In this document: one piece after another, positions 7,818 through 16,832 of the stretch | Layout of the letters: every line of letters begins with the position of its first letter | How positions within the stretch are numbered: the stretch's first letter is position 1 | Assembly (NCBI GenBank): GCA_900540405.1 | Contig: UQFW01000016.1 | Location: 1-24,538 of the forward strand | Direction of reading: 5' to 3' | DNA length: 24,538 nt | Origin: Candidatus Avelusimicrobium faecicola | GTDB taxonomy: Bacteria > Elusimicrobiota > Elusimicrobia > Elusimicrobiales > Elusimicrobiaceae | Translations under genes and position numbers: made by a program | The notes under the pieces: generated by a model | The model's database searches: none | Seen by the model: only the letters and a program-made list of their open reading frames with translations | Told to the model about the DNA's origin: nothing

Positions 7818-8291
7818 ATGAAGAAATTATTGGTAGCTGCTGCGGCAGCCAGTGTGGTGGCGTGTGCTTTCTGTTTAGCCAGAACGGTGCAGGAAGGCCG
7901 TTTCAACATTTCCGGAACGGTAGACGTGCCGGAAAGATTGGTTAAAATTGCACAGGCGGACAACAACTCCTGTTCTATTATTGTTAAGAACGAGGCCGAT
8001 GTCCCCGTGGCCATCAAACGGGTAGTAAACCCTAAATTTCCGTTAGCTTTCCACTTGGGGGAAGAAGATTTATTAACCCCTAAATTGGAGGGCGACTTAA
8101 AACTGGAAGTACAAATTAATAACCATGGCCAACTGGGCGTGCTGAAAGAAGGGGATATTTTCGGGGCTTCGGCCGCTTTGGTAAGGCCCAACGCCAAAAA
8201 TGTGTTGGTGCAGGCCGATAAAATGACCGGTATGCCGCGTTTAGCGCGCGGCGCCACCCGCGGCAACTTCTTCCGCACGGCGGCCCGTTAG
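7818..8291 (+). CDS. Exported protein resembling the C-terminal domain of CcmI/CycH
   Basis: 157 residues. A hydrophobic N-terminus (to about residue 21) follows two lysines. VVAC at 13-16 could be a lipobox, but the hydrophobic stretch before it is short, so lipoprotein versus plain signal peptide is open. Residues about 31-133 show the pattern of the C-terminal periplasmic domain of cytochrome c biogenesis protein CcmI/CycH: ISGTV at the start, an IIVKN strand, VPVAIKRV, then NPKFPLAFHLG, and GDIFGA near the end. No TPR region or other Ccm protein is visible, so a free-standing domain with another role is equally possible. The C-terminus is basic. There is no good ribosome site; see the leaderless promoter. 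A strong terminator follows. Fold assignment is from remembered family pattern only. Confidence 0.6.
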   Translation: MKKLLVAAAAASVVACAFCLARTVQEGRFNISGTVDVPERLVKIAQADNNSCSIIVKNEADVPVAIKRVVNPKFPLAFHLGEEDLLTPKLEGDLKLEVQINNHGQLGVLKEGDIFGASAALVRPNAKNVLVQADKMTGMPRLARGATRGNFFRTAAR

Positions 8292-8306
8292 TTTTAATAA
8301 ACAATC

Positions 8307-8333
8307 AAAACCCCGCTTGTTGGCGGGGTTTTT
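8307..8333 (+). terminator. Intrinsic terminator after the CcmI-like gene
   Basis: AAAACCCCGC (8307-8316) pairs with GCGGGGTTTT (8323-8332) around a 6-base loop, followed by T. Strong and nearly symmetric, so it may work in both directions. Confidence 0.85.
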
Positions 8334-8359
8334 AGTCTGCGGGCGGAAAAGTTTTTTAC

Positions 8360-8388
8360 TTGACGAACGGCCCCAGAAATAGCACAAT
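8360..8388 (+). promoter_or_regulatory. Promoter of the exported coiled-coil protein
   Basis: TTGACG (8360-8365), 17-bp spacer, CACAAT (8383-8388). Near-consensus -35 with a weaker -10, about 30 bases before the start codon. Confidence 0.55.
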
Positions 8389-8421
8389 AAAATAAGAACT
8401 TTTGATAAGGAGTATTTGCCC

Positions 8422-9141
8422 ATGAAAAGATGTTTGTTGCTGCTGGCTGTTTTGGCGGCGGCGTCCGCGTTGCAAGCGCAGGACGGGCAAAAATATTCGC
8501 GCGAAGATGTATTAGCCGTATTTGCCCAATATAACCCGCAAGTGTTGGAAAATGCCAAAGTAAACGAAGATTACAACCGCATTTTGCAACAGTGGGCTAC
8601 TGCTTATCAGCGGGAAAAAAGCCCGCAGGCCGATTGGGAATTAATGGCTGTAGCTAAAAATTTTGATAATTCCCTGCGGTTATTTGCCATTACCAAAACG
8701 TACGAAGAAAGCCTGGCTTTGCAAAAAGCCGCCAATATGGAGTTGGCTTCCTTGGACGTATCCACCCGGCAAGCCCTTTTGGCCGTTTTTCAAGATATTT
8801 ATAATGCTACTTTAGATATTAAAGCGCAGGAAATTGCCCAAACCAAAGCCCGCATGAAAGCCGTTAAAAAGGATAAAACCCTGGCGGCCGAACAGCGCAA
8901 GCAAAAATTGGCGCAGGAAAAGAGCCTCCTGAAAGACTTAAAAACCGAGGTCAAAACGCTTAAAAAAGATGCCTCCTCTAAAGTGCAAGCCGCCAGTGAC
9001 GTCTATTTTGCGGATATAAAAGCGCAAGCCTTGGCCCGATTTGAGGCCGCTTACAAGGCCGCCCTGGAGCAAGCGCAAGAAGCAAAATCTTCTTCCAACC
9101 GGCAAGTAAAAAGCAAAAACAAAAAACCCGTCGGCAAATAA
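8422..9141 (+). CDS. Exported coiled-coil protein of unknown function
   Basis: 239 residues. I chose the ATG at 8422 because AAGGAG (8407-8412) is correctly spaced for it; the TTG six bases earlier is too close. The signal peptide has likely cleavage after LQA at residue 19. The mature protein is predicted almost entirely helical. It is rich in Ala, Lys, Gln and Glu, with heptad-like stretches from about residue 115 to 225 and a basic C-terminal tail (KSKNKK). No enzyme motif is seen. It could be a periplasmic chaperone or structural protein; an OmpH/Skp-like role is only a guess. It sits just upstream of secA but a terminator separates them. I do not recognise a named family. Confidence 0.75.
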   Translation: MKRCLLLLAVLAAASALQAQDGQKYSREDVLAVFAQYNPQVLENAKVNEDYNRILQQWATAYQREKSPQADWELMAVAKNFDNSLRLFAITKTYEESLALQKAANMELASLDVSTRQALLAVFQDIYNATLDIKAQEIAQTKARMKAVKKDKTLAAEQRKQKLAQEKSLLKDLKTEVKTLKKDASSKVQAASDVYFADIKAQALARFEAAYKAALEQAQEAKSSSNRQVKSKNKKPVGK

Positions 9142-9151
9142 TTTTATGCCC

Positions 9152-9189
9152 AAAAACGCCTTCCTCCCGATTAGGGAAGGGGGCGTTTT
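9152..9189 (+). terminator. Terminator before secA
   Basis: CCTTCC (9159-9164) pairs with GGAAGG (9175-9180). The outer AAAACG and CGTTTT also pair across a GGG bulge. The T-run is only four, so efficiency may be moderate. Confidence 0.6.
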
Positions 9190-9242
9190 GCCGTGTAAAA
9201 CCATTTTAGTTGTATATTTTAGTATAAAGGAAATAAAACAGT

Positions 9243-11825
9243 ATGATTAGAACCGTTATTGATAAAATTTTTGGTACCAAAAGCGAAAGAGACTTAAAAA
9301 AAATCCAACATTATGTAGATGATGCCAACCGTTTTACGGCGGAGTTTGAATCTTTAACAGACGACGCCTTAAAAGCCAAAACGGACGAATTTAAGGCCCG
9401 CTTGGCCAAAGGGGAAACGCTGGACGATATTTTGCCCGAAGCGTTTGCGGTGGTGCGTTTGGCGGCCCAGCGCGTCATCGGCCTGCGCCCGTATGATGTG
9501 CAAATGTTGGGCGGTATCGTTTTGCACCAAGGCAAAATTGCCGAAATGGGCACCGGGGAAGGGAAAACCTTAGTGGCGGTGTTGCCCTCTTACTTAAATG
9601 CGTTGACGGGCAAAGGGGTACACGTCGTCACGGTGAACGACTATTTGGCCCGCCGCGACCGCCAATGGATGGGCCCCATTCACGAATTTTTAGGCTTAAC
9701 GGTGGGGTATATCGGCCATGATATGGATAACGACGAACGCCGCGAAATGTACGCCAAAGACATCACCTACGTCACCAATAACGAATTAGGCTTTGACTAC
9801 CTGCGCGACAATATGGTTATTTCCCGCGAGGACCGCGTTTTGCGCCCGCTCAATTATTGTATTGTGGACGAAGTGGACTCCATTTTAATTGACGAAGCCC
9901 GCACCCCGCTGATTATTTCCGGCCCGTCCGAACAAAGCACGGATAAATATTACATTGTAAACCGGTTGGTGCCCTCCTTAAAAGTGCGCTTGATTACGGA
10001 AAAAGACGAAGTAAAAGCCAAATACGAAGGCACCAAACTGGAAGAAGGGTATGATGCCATTGTGGACGAAAAAAACCATACGGCTACGCTGACGGATTCG
10101 GGTATTGCCAAGGCGGAAAAATTCTTAAACGTTCCCAATTTGTATGATGACGTCGGCTCCAGCTGGGTACACCATATTACGCAAGCCCTGCGCGCCCACC
10201 ACTTGTACGAACGCGACGTGGCTTATGTGGTCAAAGACGGCGAAGTGGTGATTGTGGACGAATTTACCGGCCGCTTAATGCCGGGCCGCCGCTGGAGCGA
10301 CGGGCTCCACCAAGCGGTAGAAGCCAAAGAAGGGTTGCAGATTAAAGAAGAAAACCAGACGTTGGCTACCATTACTTTCCAAAATTTCTTTAAGTTGTAT
10401 AAAAAACTATCTGGTATGACGGGTACCGCCATGACGGAAGCCAACGAATTTTGGCAAATTTACAAATTGGACGTGGTGGAAATCCGCCCCAACCGCCCCT
10501 CTAAACGCATTGACTACCCGGACCAGGTATTTTTAACGGAACGGGAAAAATTCAACGCAATTATTAACGAGGTGGAAAGCCTGTGGAAAACCGGCGCCCC
10601 GGTTTTGGTGGGTACGCGCTCTATTGAAAAATCCGAAAAACTTTCCGCCATGCTCCGCGCCAAAGGCATCCCGCATAAAGTGTTAAATGCCAAATATCAC
10701 GAAATGGAAGCCCAAATTATCAGCCAGGCCGGGCGTAAAGGCGCAGTGACGATTGCTACCAACATGGCCGGCCGCGGTACGGACATTGTATTGGGCGGAA
10801 ACCCGGCGGATAAAGAGGAACAAAACCAGGTGGTGGCGCTAGGCGGTTTGCATGTAATCGGCAGTGAACGCCATGAAAGCCGCCGCATTGATAACCAGTT
10901 GCGCGGCCGCTGTGCCCGCCAAGGGGACCCGGGTTGCTCCCGCTTTTATGTGTCTTTGGAAGACGAACTGATGCGTTTGTTTGCCAATACGGCCAAAATT
11001 TCTTCCATTTTAAGTGCTATGGGTATGAAAGAAGGCGAAGCCATAGAATCGCGCCTGATGAGCCGCCAAATTGAAGGCGCCCAGCGCATGGTGGAAGGCC
11101 GCAACTTTGACATCCGCAAACAACTGTTGGATTATGATAAAGTAATGAACCAACAGCGCACCGCCGTATACGGTTTGCGCAACGCTATTTTGGACGGGCA
11201 AAATATGACGGAAAAATCCGTACAGATGATGGAAGAATGCGTGGATGATTTGGTGGAAATGTATTTCAATCCGTCCCACCCGGGCCGCAGTGATTTCAAC
11301 ACCTTGAATGTGGCGCTGAAGTCCCTTTTCCCCATTAATTTTAACTACAATGCCGAAAATGTGGCCGGCAAAACACGCGAGGCGTTGGCGGACGAAATTA
11401 TTGCCCAAATTAAAGAATTATACCACGCGCGCGTGGCGTACTTTGCCGAGCAGGGCTTGAACTTTGCCGAAATTGAACGGATGCTTTTGTTGCAAATCTT
11501 GGACAGCGCCTGGAAACAAAATTTGTATGAATTGGACCAGTTGCAAAACAGCGTCAGCTTGCGCGGCTATGCCCAAAAAGACCCGCTGATTGAATACCAG
11601 AAAGAAGCCTACAAATTGTATTGCGCCATGATGAACCGCGTGCGCGATTTGATGGTGGGCTACATCTTCCGTATCCAGTTGCCGCCGCGCCGCGCGCCGC
11701 AAGCCGCCCCGGTGCAACAAACCGGGGAACAGGCGGAAGACGCCGGGCATAAAATCGGACGCAACGACCCTTGCCCCTGCGGGAGCGGCAAAAAATATAA
11801 AAAATGTTGTGGAGCCAAACTATGA
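9243..11825 (+). CDS. secA: Preprotein translocase ATPase SecA
   Basis: 860 residues, typical length. SecA is the ATP-driven motor that pushes unfolded preproteins through SecYEG. Visible motifs are Walker A MGTGEGKT (102-109), Walker B DEVD (209-212) followed by SILIDEARTPL, the motif-VI region with GRGTDI and the QLRGRCARQGDPG stretch, and a C-terminal SEC-C zinc motif (C844, C846, C855, C856; CxCx8CC), which in characterised SecA binds SecB and ribosomes. A purine-rich AAAGGA lies 10-12 bases before the ATG. It is the first gene of a seven-gene plus-strand cluster. Its stop overlaps the next start (ATGA), implying coupled translation. No promoter of good quality is visible; a weak TTGCCG/TATATT pair lies at 9188-9218. 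Confidence 0.98.
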   Translation: MIRTVIDKIFGTKSERDLKKIQHYVDDANRFTAEFESLTDDALKAKTDEFKARLAKGETLDDILPEAFAVVRLAAQRVIGLRPYDVQMLGGIVLHQGKIAEMGTGEGKTLVAVLPSYLNALTGKGVHVVTVNDYLARRDRQWMGPIHEFLGLTVGYIGHDMDNDERREMYAKDITYVTNNELGFDYLRDNMVISREDRVLRPLNYCIVDEVDSILIDEARTPLIISGPSEQSTDKYYIVNRLVPSLKVRLITEKDEVKAKYEGTKLEEGYDAIVDEKNHTATLTDSGIAKAEKFLNVPNLYDDVGSSWVHHITQALRAHHLYERDVAYVVKDGEVVIVDEFTGRLMPGRRWSDGLHQAVEAKEGLQIKEENQTLATITFQNFFKLYKKLSGMTGTAMTEANEFWQIYKLDVVEIRPNRPSKRIDYPDQVFLTEREKFNAIINEVESLWKTGAPVLVGTRSIEKSEKLSAMLRAKGIPHKVLNAKYHEMEAQIISQAGRKGAVTIATNMAGRGTDIVLGGNPADKEEQNQVVALGGLHVIGSERHESRRIDNQLRGRCARQGDPGCSRFYVSLEDELMRLFANTAKISSILSAMGMKEGEAIESRLMSRQIEGAQRMVEGRNFDIRKQLLDYDKVMNQQRTAVYGLRNAILDGQNMTEKSVQMMEECVDDLVEMYFNPSHPGRSDFNTLNVALKSLFPINFNYNAENVAGKTREALADEIIAQIKELYHARVAYFAEQGLNFAEIERMLLLQILDSAWKQNLYELDQLQNSVSLRGYAQKDPLIEYQKEAYKLYCAMMNRVRDLMVGYIFRIQLPPRRAPQAAPVQQTGEQAEDAGHKIGRNDPCPCGSGKKYKKCCGAKL

Positions 11826-12271
11826 ATAAAATAAAACAGTTCCTTTTGTTGCTGTGTGCGTTTGCGGTAATAGGGGCAATTCCGGTGGTGCTGTCGCGCC
11901 GGGAAGTTATCCCTACGGATATGCCGGCTTTATCCCGGGCAGAAATTGTGGCTAATAAGCAGGAATACGAAAAGCAGGAAGCCAAGCAGGAAACGCAAGA
12001 GCGCGCCCGCCGTATTGCCAAGGCCCGCTCCGCCAACTTTGCCTGCAAGGCCGACGAAGACTGTATTATTGTGGATAAAGACCCGTGCGGCTGTTTGGTA
12101 GGCCCCAAAGGGGTGGTGGCTATTAACGCCTCGCGCTCTTTGGAATTTACCAAATCGTTAGGGAACGTGCTGGCCAAAGCCTGCCCGGACGGCGCCCCGT
12201 CGCAAGAAAAAGAATGTAGCCCCAATGCCCGGGCCGTCTGCCGCAATAAGACGTGTAAAATTATTTATTAA
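11822..12271 (+). CDS. Cys-rich exported or membrane-anchored protein, unknown
   Basis: 149 residues, starting at the ATG inside the secA stop (ATGA overlap); a TTG further upstream in secA is not needed. Layout: hydrophobic segment about 5-24 (signal peptide or anchor), then a charged helical stretch about 37-70 rich in Glu, Lys and Gln (coiled-coil-like). A compact C-terminal domain follows with eight cysteines at 74, 81, 89, 91, 121, 132, 140 and 145. The even number and spacing suggest four disulfides in the periplasm. The C-x6-C-x7-CGC pattern with a following VVAIN strand is one I have seen in unnamed secreted proteins, but I cannot name the family. Its place between secA and lnt hints at the envelope, not at a specific role. 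Confidence 0.8.
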   Translation: MNKIKQFLLLLCAFAVIGAIPVVLSRREVIPTDMPALSRAEIVANKQEYEKQEAKQETQERARRIAKARSANFACKADEDCIIVDKDPCGCLVGPKGVVAINASRSLEFTKSLGNVLAKACPDGAPSQEKECSPNARAVCRNKTCKIIY

Positions 12272-12282
12272 GAGTTTGCCGG

Positions 12283-13902
12283 ATGAGCCTTTTTCGCCGC
12301 CCTTTAACCGAAACCGCCTCTGCCCCCAAAACTACGTTTAGGGAGCGCGCGGCCGCATGGGGAAAGCGCGGCTTAAAAGGCTTTTTTTTATTACTGTGCG
12401 CCCTGGCTACCGCCCTATTGGTAAAAGCCAGTTATCCTAAAGTATCGGTTTATGGATTGGGTTGGGTGGCGCTGGCGCCGTTTATTATGGGCGTGGTGCA
12501 TGTGCGCAAATTTTGGCGCGCATTTTTTTATTCCTGGTTTAGTGCCATTTTAATTTACGGCGGACTTTTTTGGTGGATTTACCGCACCTGCCGCGAGGGG
12601 GGCGATTTAAGCGCCGGGCTTTCCGCGGCGGCCTGGTTGGGGCTTTGCGCATTAATCGGTTTGCAATTTGCGGTTTTCGGCTCCAGTTGTTTCTTTTTGC
12701 GTAAACTGCGTGGCTTGTTCCCGCTGATGGCCGCGTGCGGGTGGGTGGCTTTGGAGTGGCTCCACCAAACCTTGGCGTTCCACGCGTTAGGTTTCCCGTG
12801 GGTGATGTTGGGGTATTCCCAATGGAATTTCCCTCCGGCGTTGCAAATAGCTTCTTTAACCGGGGTGTATGGGGTTAGCTTTGCCGTGGCGTTTGTGGGC
12901 ATTTCGGTCGGGTTTGCGTTTTCGGGCAAAGTAGGTTTTAAGGGGGCTGTTTTCCAGCTGATTTTAGCCGCGTGTATGTTGGGCGGTGTAGTGGGGTTTG
13001 GGGAGTGGACGCTTTCGCGCCCGGCCCCCAAAGCGCTGTTAAGTGTCAGCACCGCCGTTATGCAACCCAATATAGACCAGTATAAAAAATGGTCGCCGCA
13101 GTTTGAAGCGGAAATCCGCTCCACGCTAGAGGATATGGGCCGCCAACTCAAGGATAAACAAGCGCTGTTGGCCGTCTGGCCGGAAAGCGCCGTGCCGGGG
13201 GAGCTGACCCAGGAGCCGTATTTAAGCCTGTTTGAAAACATCTCCACCCAAGGCAGTTTGTTCCAGGTGGTCGGCTCCAACGTGACGGGCGATAAACAAC
13301 AATTTGTAGGGGCTTATGTGGTTTCTCCGTTTGATGATAATTTACAGGAATACCGCAAAGTAAAATTAGTGCCGTTTGGGGAATATATCCCGCTGGAAAG
13401 TGTAGTCCGTTCGGTAGCCAAAGACGTAGCCGTATTGGGCGAATTGGGCAGTTTTACCCCGGGGAGCCCGGAGCAGGAGTTGCCGCAGATGTCCGGCGTG
13501 CCGTTTGGCATTACCGTATGTTATGAATCCATTTTCCCGCAGTTGTGGGCCAAACAAAACCGCGCCGGGGCCAAGTTTTTTGTAAACGTGACGAACGACG
13601 CCTGGTTTTTTGATTCGGATGCGCCTTACCAGCATTTGGCGGTCAGCGCACTGCGCGCGGTGGAAACCGGGCGCCCGGTTTTGCGTGCGGCCAACACGGG
13701 TATTTCGGCGGTGGTGGACCGTTATGGGCGGATACAGGAAACGGCCCCGCTCAATACGCGCGCTATTTTAACGGCCAACATTCCTTTGCCCTTAAATGAG
13801 GCCCAAAATTTTTATACGCAGTGGGGGGATTGGTTTGCGTGGCTTTGCGCCGCTTTATATTTTACGCTCCTTATATCTGCTATGGTGTTTGCTTATGAAT
13901 AA
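12283..13902 (+). CDS. lnt: Apolipoprotein N-acyltransferase
   Basis: 539 residues, usual length. Lnt adds the third acyl chain to the N-terminal cysteine of lipoproteins at the periplasmic face of the inner membrane. About six or seven N-terminal helices (30-245) are followed by a nitrilase-fold domain and a last helix (about 515-537). The catalytic triad is visible: E301 in VWPES, K359 in [12 protein letters not shown], and C413 in [14 protein letters not shown] (435-442) is also typical. It starts 11 bases after the Cys-rich gene with only a weak ribosome site. Its end overlaps the prfB start by 8 bases. Presence of Lnt supports a diderm cell with triacylated lipoproteins. Confidence 0.95.
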   Translation: MSLFRRPLTETASAPKTTFRERAAAWGKRGLKGFFLLLCALATALLVKASYPKVSVYGLGWVALAPFIMGVVHVRKFWRAFFYSWFSAILIYGGLFWWIYRTCREGGDLSAGLSAAAWLGLCALIGLQFAVFGSSCFFLRKLRGLFPLMAACGWVALEWLHQTLAFHALGFPWVMLGYSQWNFPPALQIASLTGVYGVSFAVAFVGISVGFAFSGKVGFKGAVFQLILAACMLGGVVGFGEWTLSRPAPKALLSVSTAVMQPNIDQYKKWSPQFEAEIRSTLEDMGRQLKDKQALLAVWPESAVPGELTQEPYLSLFENISTQGSLFQVVGSNVTGDKQQFVGAYVVSPFDDNLQEYRKVKLVPFGEYIPLESVVRSVAKDVAVLGELGSFTPGSPEQELPQMSGVPFGITVCYESIFPQLWAKQNRAGAKFFVNVTNDAWFFDSDAPYQHLAVSALRAVETGRPVLRAANTGISAVVDRYGRIQETAPLNTRAILTANIPLPLNEAQNFYTQWGDWFAWLCAALYFTLLISAMVFAYE

Positions 13903-15013
13903 TATTGAATTTAATGATGTAGATACTAAAATTACGGAAATGGAAACCCGGGTGGCAAAAATCGGGCAGATTGTAAATGTTCCGGCCAAAACGGCGGAAA
14001 TTGCCGCCCTGGAGCAAAAAACGGCCGACCCCGCTTTTTGGAACGATAACCAGGCCGCGCAAGCCGTCACCCGGCAATTAGACGGCTTAAAAACGGCGGT
14101 GTCTTCCTACCAAAATTTAGCCAAGCAGGTGGCGGATGCCCGCGCCTGGTATGATTTATGCAAAGAAATGCAAGACCAAACGGAGCTTGCGCAACTCTAT
14201 CACTCTTTGGCGGAAACGGAAAAAAATATTGCCCGCAAAGAAAGCGAAATTACCCTTTCGGAACCGAACGACAAACTGAATGCGATTTTAACCATTCACG
14301 CGGGGGCCGGCGGCACGGAATCGTGCGATTGGGCCCAAATGCTGATGCGTATGTATACCCGTTGGGCGGAACAGCACGATTTTAAGGTGTCTATTACGGA
14401 CTCCCAACCCGGCGACGAAGCCGGCATAAAAACCGTCAGTGCCATTATAGAGGGCCCCTTTGCCTATGGGTATTTGAAGGGCGAAAACGGCGTACACCGC
14501 CTGGTGCGTGTTTCCCCGTTTGATGCCAACAGCCGCCGCCATACCTCGTTTGCTTCGTGCGACGTGCTGCCGGACATTGACGAAAACATTAATATAGAAA
14601 TTCCCGAAAAGGATATTCAGCTGGAAACCAGCCGCGCCGGCGGCCATGGCGGCCAAAACGTAAACAAGGTGGAAAGTGCCGTGCGCCTGTTGCACATTCC
14701 CACCGGCATTGTGGTTTCCTGCCGTATAGAGCGCAGCCAACTGCAAAACCGCCAAACCGCTATGAAAATGCTGAAAGCCCGCCTGTATGAACTGGAAATG
14801 GATAAAAAACGCAGTGAGGCCGAAAAACGCTATGGCCAAAAAGGGGAAATTGCCTGGGGGCACCAAATCCGCTCCTATGTGTTTATGCCGTATCAGCTGG
14901 TTAAGGATTTACGCACCGGGTATGAAACTTCCCAAATTAATGCGGTGATGGACGGCGAATTGGACCCGTTCATTTTTGCCTATTTGAACCAACTGGCTAC
15001 ACAAAAAAAATAA
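13895..15013 (+). CDS. prfB: Peptide chain release factor 2, without frameshift
   Basis: 372 residues. RF2 ends translation at UGA and UAA. Diagnostic motifs: the SPF stop-codon recognition tripeptide (207-209), which separates RF2 from RF1, and GGQ (252-254), which acts in the peptidyl-transferase centre. I chose the ATG at 13895 because it gives the normal RF2 N-terminus; the open frame extends back into lnt. The start overlaps the lnt stop (ATGAATAA) with no Shine-Dalgarno, so re-initiation after lnt is likely. Unlike many bacteria there is no in-frame UGA or CUUUGA slippery site near codon 25; the frame is continuous. RF2 autoregulation by frameshifting is therefore absent. The TAA stop shares a base with the hemW ATG. 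Confidence 0.97.
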   Translation: MNNIEFNDVDTKITEMETRVAKIGQIVNVPAKTAEIAALEQKTADPAFWNDNQAAQAVTRQLDGLKTAVSSYQNLAKQVADARAWYDLCKEMQDQTELAQLYHSLAETEKNIARKESEITLSEPNDKLNAILTIHAGAGGTESCDWAQMLMRMYTRWAEQHDFKVSITDSQPGDEAGIKTVSAIIEGPFAYGYLKGENGVHRLVRVSPFDANSRRHTSFASCDVLPDIDENINIEIPEKDIQLETSRAGGHGGQNVNKVESAVRLLHIPTGIVVSCRIERSQLQNRQTAMKMLKARLYELEMDKKRSEAEKRYGQKGEIAWGHQIRSYVFMPYQLVKDLRTGYETSQINAVMDGELDPFIFAYLNQLATQKK

Positions 15014-16116
15014 TGAAACCCGGCCTTTATATACATATTCCGTTTTGCCGCCAAAAGTGCAATTATTGTGACTTTGCCTCCTTTGCCGGGTTGGAAAACC
15101 TCATTCCGGCGTATTTGGCGGCCTTGCGGTTGGACGCGGCTAATGCCCCCGCCAAACAGGTGGAAACCTTGTATGTAGGCGGCGGCACGCCCAGTTTGCT
15201 TTCCGCCGCGCAACTGGCGCAGTTGTGTACGTTGCTCCAAAAAGAGTTCGGCCCCATTTCCGCCTTGCCGGAATCCACTTGCGAGGCCAACCCGGAAAGC
15301 CTCACCCCCGAAAAATTAACCGTACTTAAAAATTTTGGTTTTACGCGCCTGAGCCTGGGCCTGCAAAGTTTGGATGATAAAGAATTAAAACTATTGGGCC
15401 GGGTGCATACGCGGGCGGATTTTTTGCGGGCGTATCAGGCGGCGCGTGCGGCGGGGTTTGATAACATTAATATAGATTTAATTGCCGGGCTCCCCGGGCA
15501 GACCTTGGAACAGTTTTTGGCTAATTTGCAGGGGGTTATTGCGCTAAAGCCGGAGCATTTATCCGTCTATGGCTTGCAGATAGAAGAAGGCACGCCGTTT
15601 TTTGAACGCGGCATTGTGTGCGACCAACTGTTAATGCGCCGCATGCTGGAAGAAACCCATAGGCAGTTGATTCAGGCCGGGTTTGAACATTACGAAATTT
15701 CCAACTTTGCGTTGCCCGGCCGGCAGGCCCGGCATAATACTTCTTATTGGCGCGACGGGGAATACATTGGGCTAGGCAGTGAGGCCGCCTCTTACTGGAA
15801 AGGCGAGCGCCGCCAAAATGTATCCTCTGTGCAAGAGTACATCCGCCGGATGCAGGCGGGCGAAAGCCCGGTTTGTTATGCGGAGCATTTAACCGGCAAA
15901 GAAAAACTGGGCGAACAAGTGATGTTGGGGCTTAGGTTATTGGACGGCGTGGAGCTGACGGACGAAATCCAACAGACTTTCGGGCGGGATATTCAAACCC
16001 ACATAAAAAACGGACTACTGACCCAAGAAAATAATAAAATAAAATTAACGTTTGAGGGGCTCTTTTTAGCCAATGAAGTTTTTTGCAGTTTTGTGGCCCC
16101 CTTTGAGGAAGAATGA
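15013..16116 (+). CDS. hemW: Radical SAM heme chaperone HemW (HemN-like)
   Basis: 367 residues. The radical-SAM cluster motif CxxxCxxC is at C12, C16 and C19 (PFCRQKCNYC), followed by YVGGGTPS and a C-terminal HemN-type domain ending in a LTFEGLFLANEV pattern. The family was long annotated as oxygen-independent coproporphyrinogen oxidase. HemW lacks the extra N-terminal part and fourth cysteine of true HemN; studied members bind heme and deliver it to membrane hemoproteins. Cytosolic, needs 4Fe-4S and SAM. The start overlaps the prfB stop by one base (TAATG), and the stop overlaps the next gene (ATGA). No other heme gene is visible here. Confidence 0.93.
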   Translation: MKPGLYIHIPFCRQKCNYCDFASFAGLENLIPAYLAALRLDAANAPAKQVETLYVGGGTPSLLSAAQLAQLCTLLQKEFGPISALPESTCEANPESLTPEKLTVLKNFGFTRLSLGLQSLDDKELKLLGRVHTRADFLRAYQAARAAGFDNINIDLIAGLPGQTLEQFLANLQGVIALKPEHLSVYGLQIEEGTPFFERGIVCDQLLMRRMLEETHRQLIQAGFEHYEISNFALPGRQARHNTSYWRDGEYIGLGSEAASYWKGERRQNVSSVQEYIRRMQAGESPVCYAEHLTGKEKLGEQVMLGLRLLDGVELTDEIQQTFGRDIQTHIKNGLLTQENNKIKLTFEGLFLANEVFCSFVAPFEEE

Positions 16117-16823
16117 ATTTAACCCCTATACATACGGATATTTTCCGCGAACGGCAGGACTTGCCCGCGTTTATTACGCGGTTTTTGCCGTCTGTGACCG
16201 AGAAAACCGTTTTGGCGGTGGCCTCTAAACTGGTTTGTTTGTGGAAAGGTCTTTCCGTGGCGTACGAAAGCACCGCCCAAAAAGAGGCCCTCATCCGCCA
16301 AGAAAGCACTGCGGCTTTGCAAACGCCGTTGGCGTGGCTGACCGTAAAAGCCGGTATGGTTATGACCAACGCCGGGATTGACGAATCCAACGCAGACGGC
16401 AAACTGCTCCTTTTGCCCCAAGATTGTTATGCGTGCGCGGAAGAATTAAGAACCGCCTTGCGGGCACATTACGGCGTAAAAGAGTTGGGCGTTGTAATTA
16501 CGGACAGTATGATTTTGCCTTTGCGCGCGGGCGTGATTGCCGGGGCGGTGGGCTATGCCGGGTTTCAAGGGGTCAAAGATTTGCGCGGCAAGGCGGATAT
16601 TTTCGGCAAAAAATTAGCCGTCACGCTGGTAGACGCGGCCGATACGTTAGCCAGTGCTGCCGCGCTTTGTATGGGGGAGGCGGACGAAACCTGCCCGCTG
16701 TGCGTGATAGAGCGCGCCCCGGTTGTATTTACGGCGCACACCCGCCCGCAGGAAATGCACTACCCGGCCAAAGACGATTTGTATGCCCCGCTGTTTCAAG
16801 CGGTGGGTTTACTCAAAGATTAG
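16113..16823 (+). CDS. CofE-family F420-0:gamma-glutamyl ligase-like protein
   Basis: 236 residues, close to the size of single-domain CofE. Family motifs: NAGIDESN (86-93), LPQD (101-104), ITDS (129-132) followed by LPLRAG, then a VGYAGF strand and DLRGKADIFG (156-165). CofE adds gamma-linked glutamates to coenzyme F420. No other F420 gene is visible in the window, and members of this family in organisms without F420 have been proposed to glutamylate folates in place of FolC (chlamydiae). A CPLC pair at 194-197 is unusual to my eye. The start overlaps the hemW stop (ATGA) with GAGGAAGA just upstream, and the stop TAG is part of the mscL ribosome site. Family assignment is strong; substrate unknown. 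Confidence 0.82.
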   Translation: MNLTPIHTDIFRERQDLPAFITRFLPSVTEKTVLAVASKLVCLWKGLSVAYESTAQKEALIRQESTAALQTPLAWLTVKAGMVMTNAGIDESNADGKLLLLPQDCYACAEELRTALRAHYGVKELGVVITDSMILPLRAGVIAGAVGYAGFQGVKDLRGKADIFGKKLAVTLVDAADTLASAAALCMGEADETCPLCVIERAPVVFTAHTRPQEMHYPAKDDLYAPLFQAVGLLKD

Positions 16824-16832
16824 GAGAACACT

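Noticed and set aside
12579..13280. 233-codon minus-strand frame inside lnt
   Set aside because: Antisense shadow of a well-conserved gene with no start signal or motif.
13796..13894. Upstream ATG extending prfB by 33 codons
   Set aside because: Would lie inside lnt and give an N-terminus unlike RF2; the ATG overlapping the lnt stop gives the expected start.
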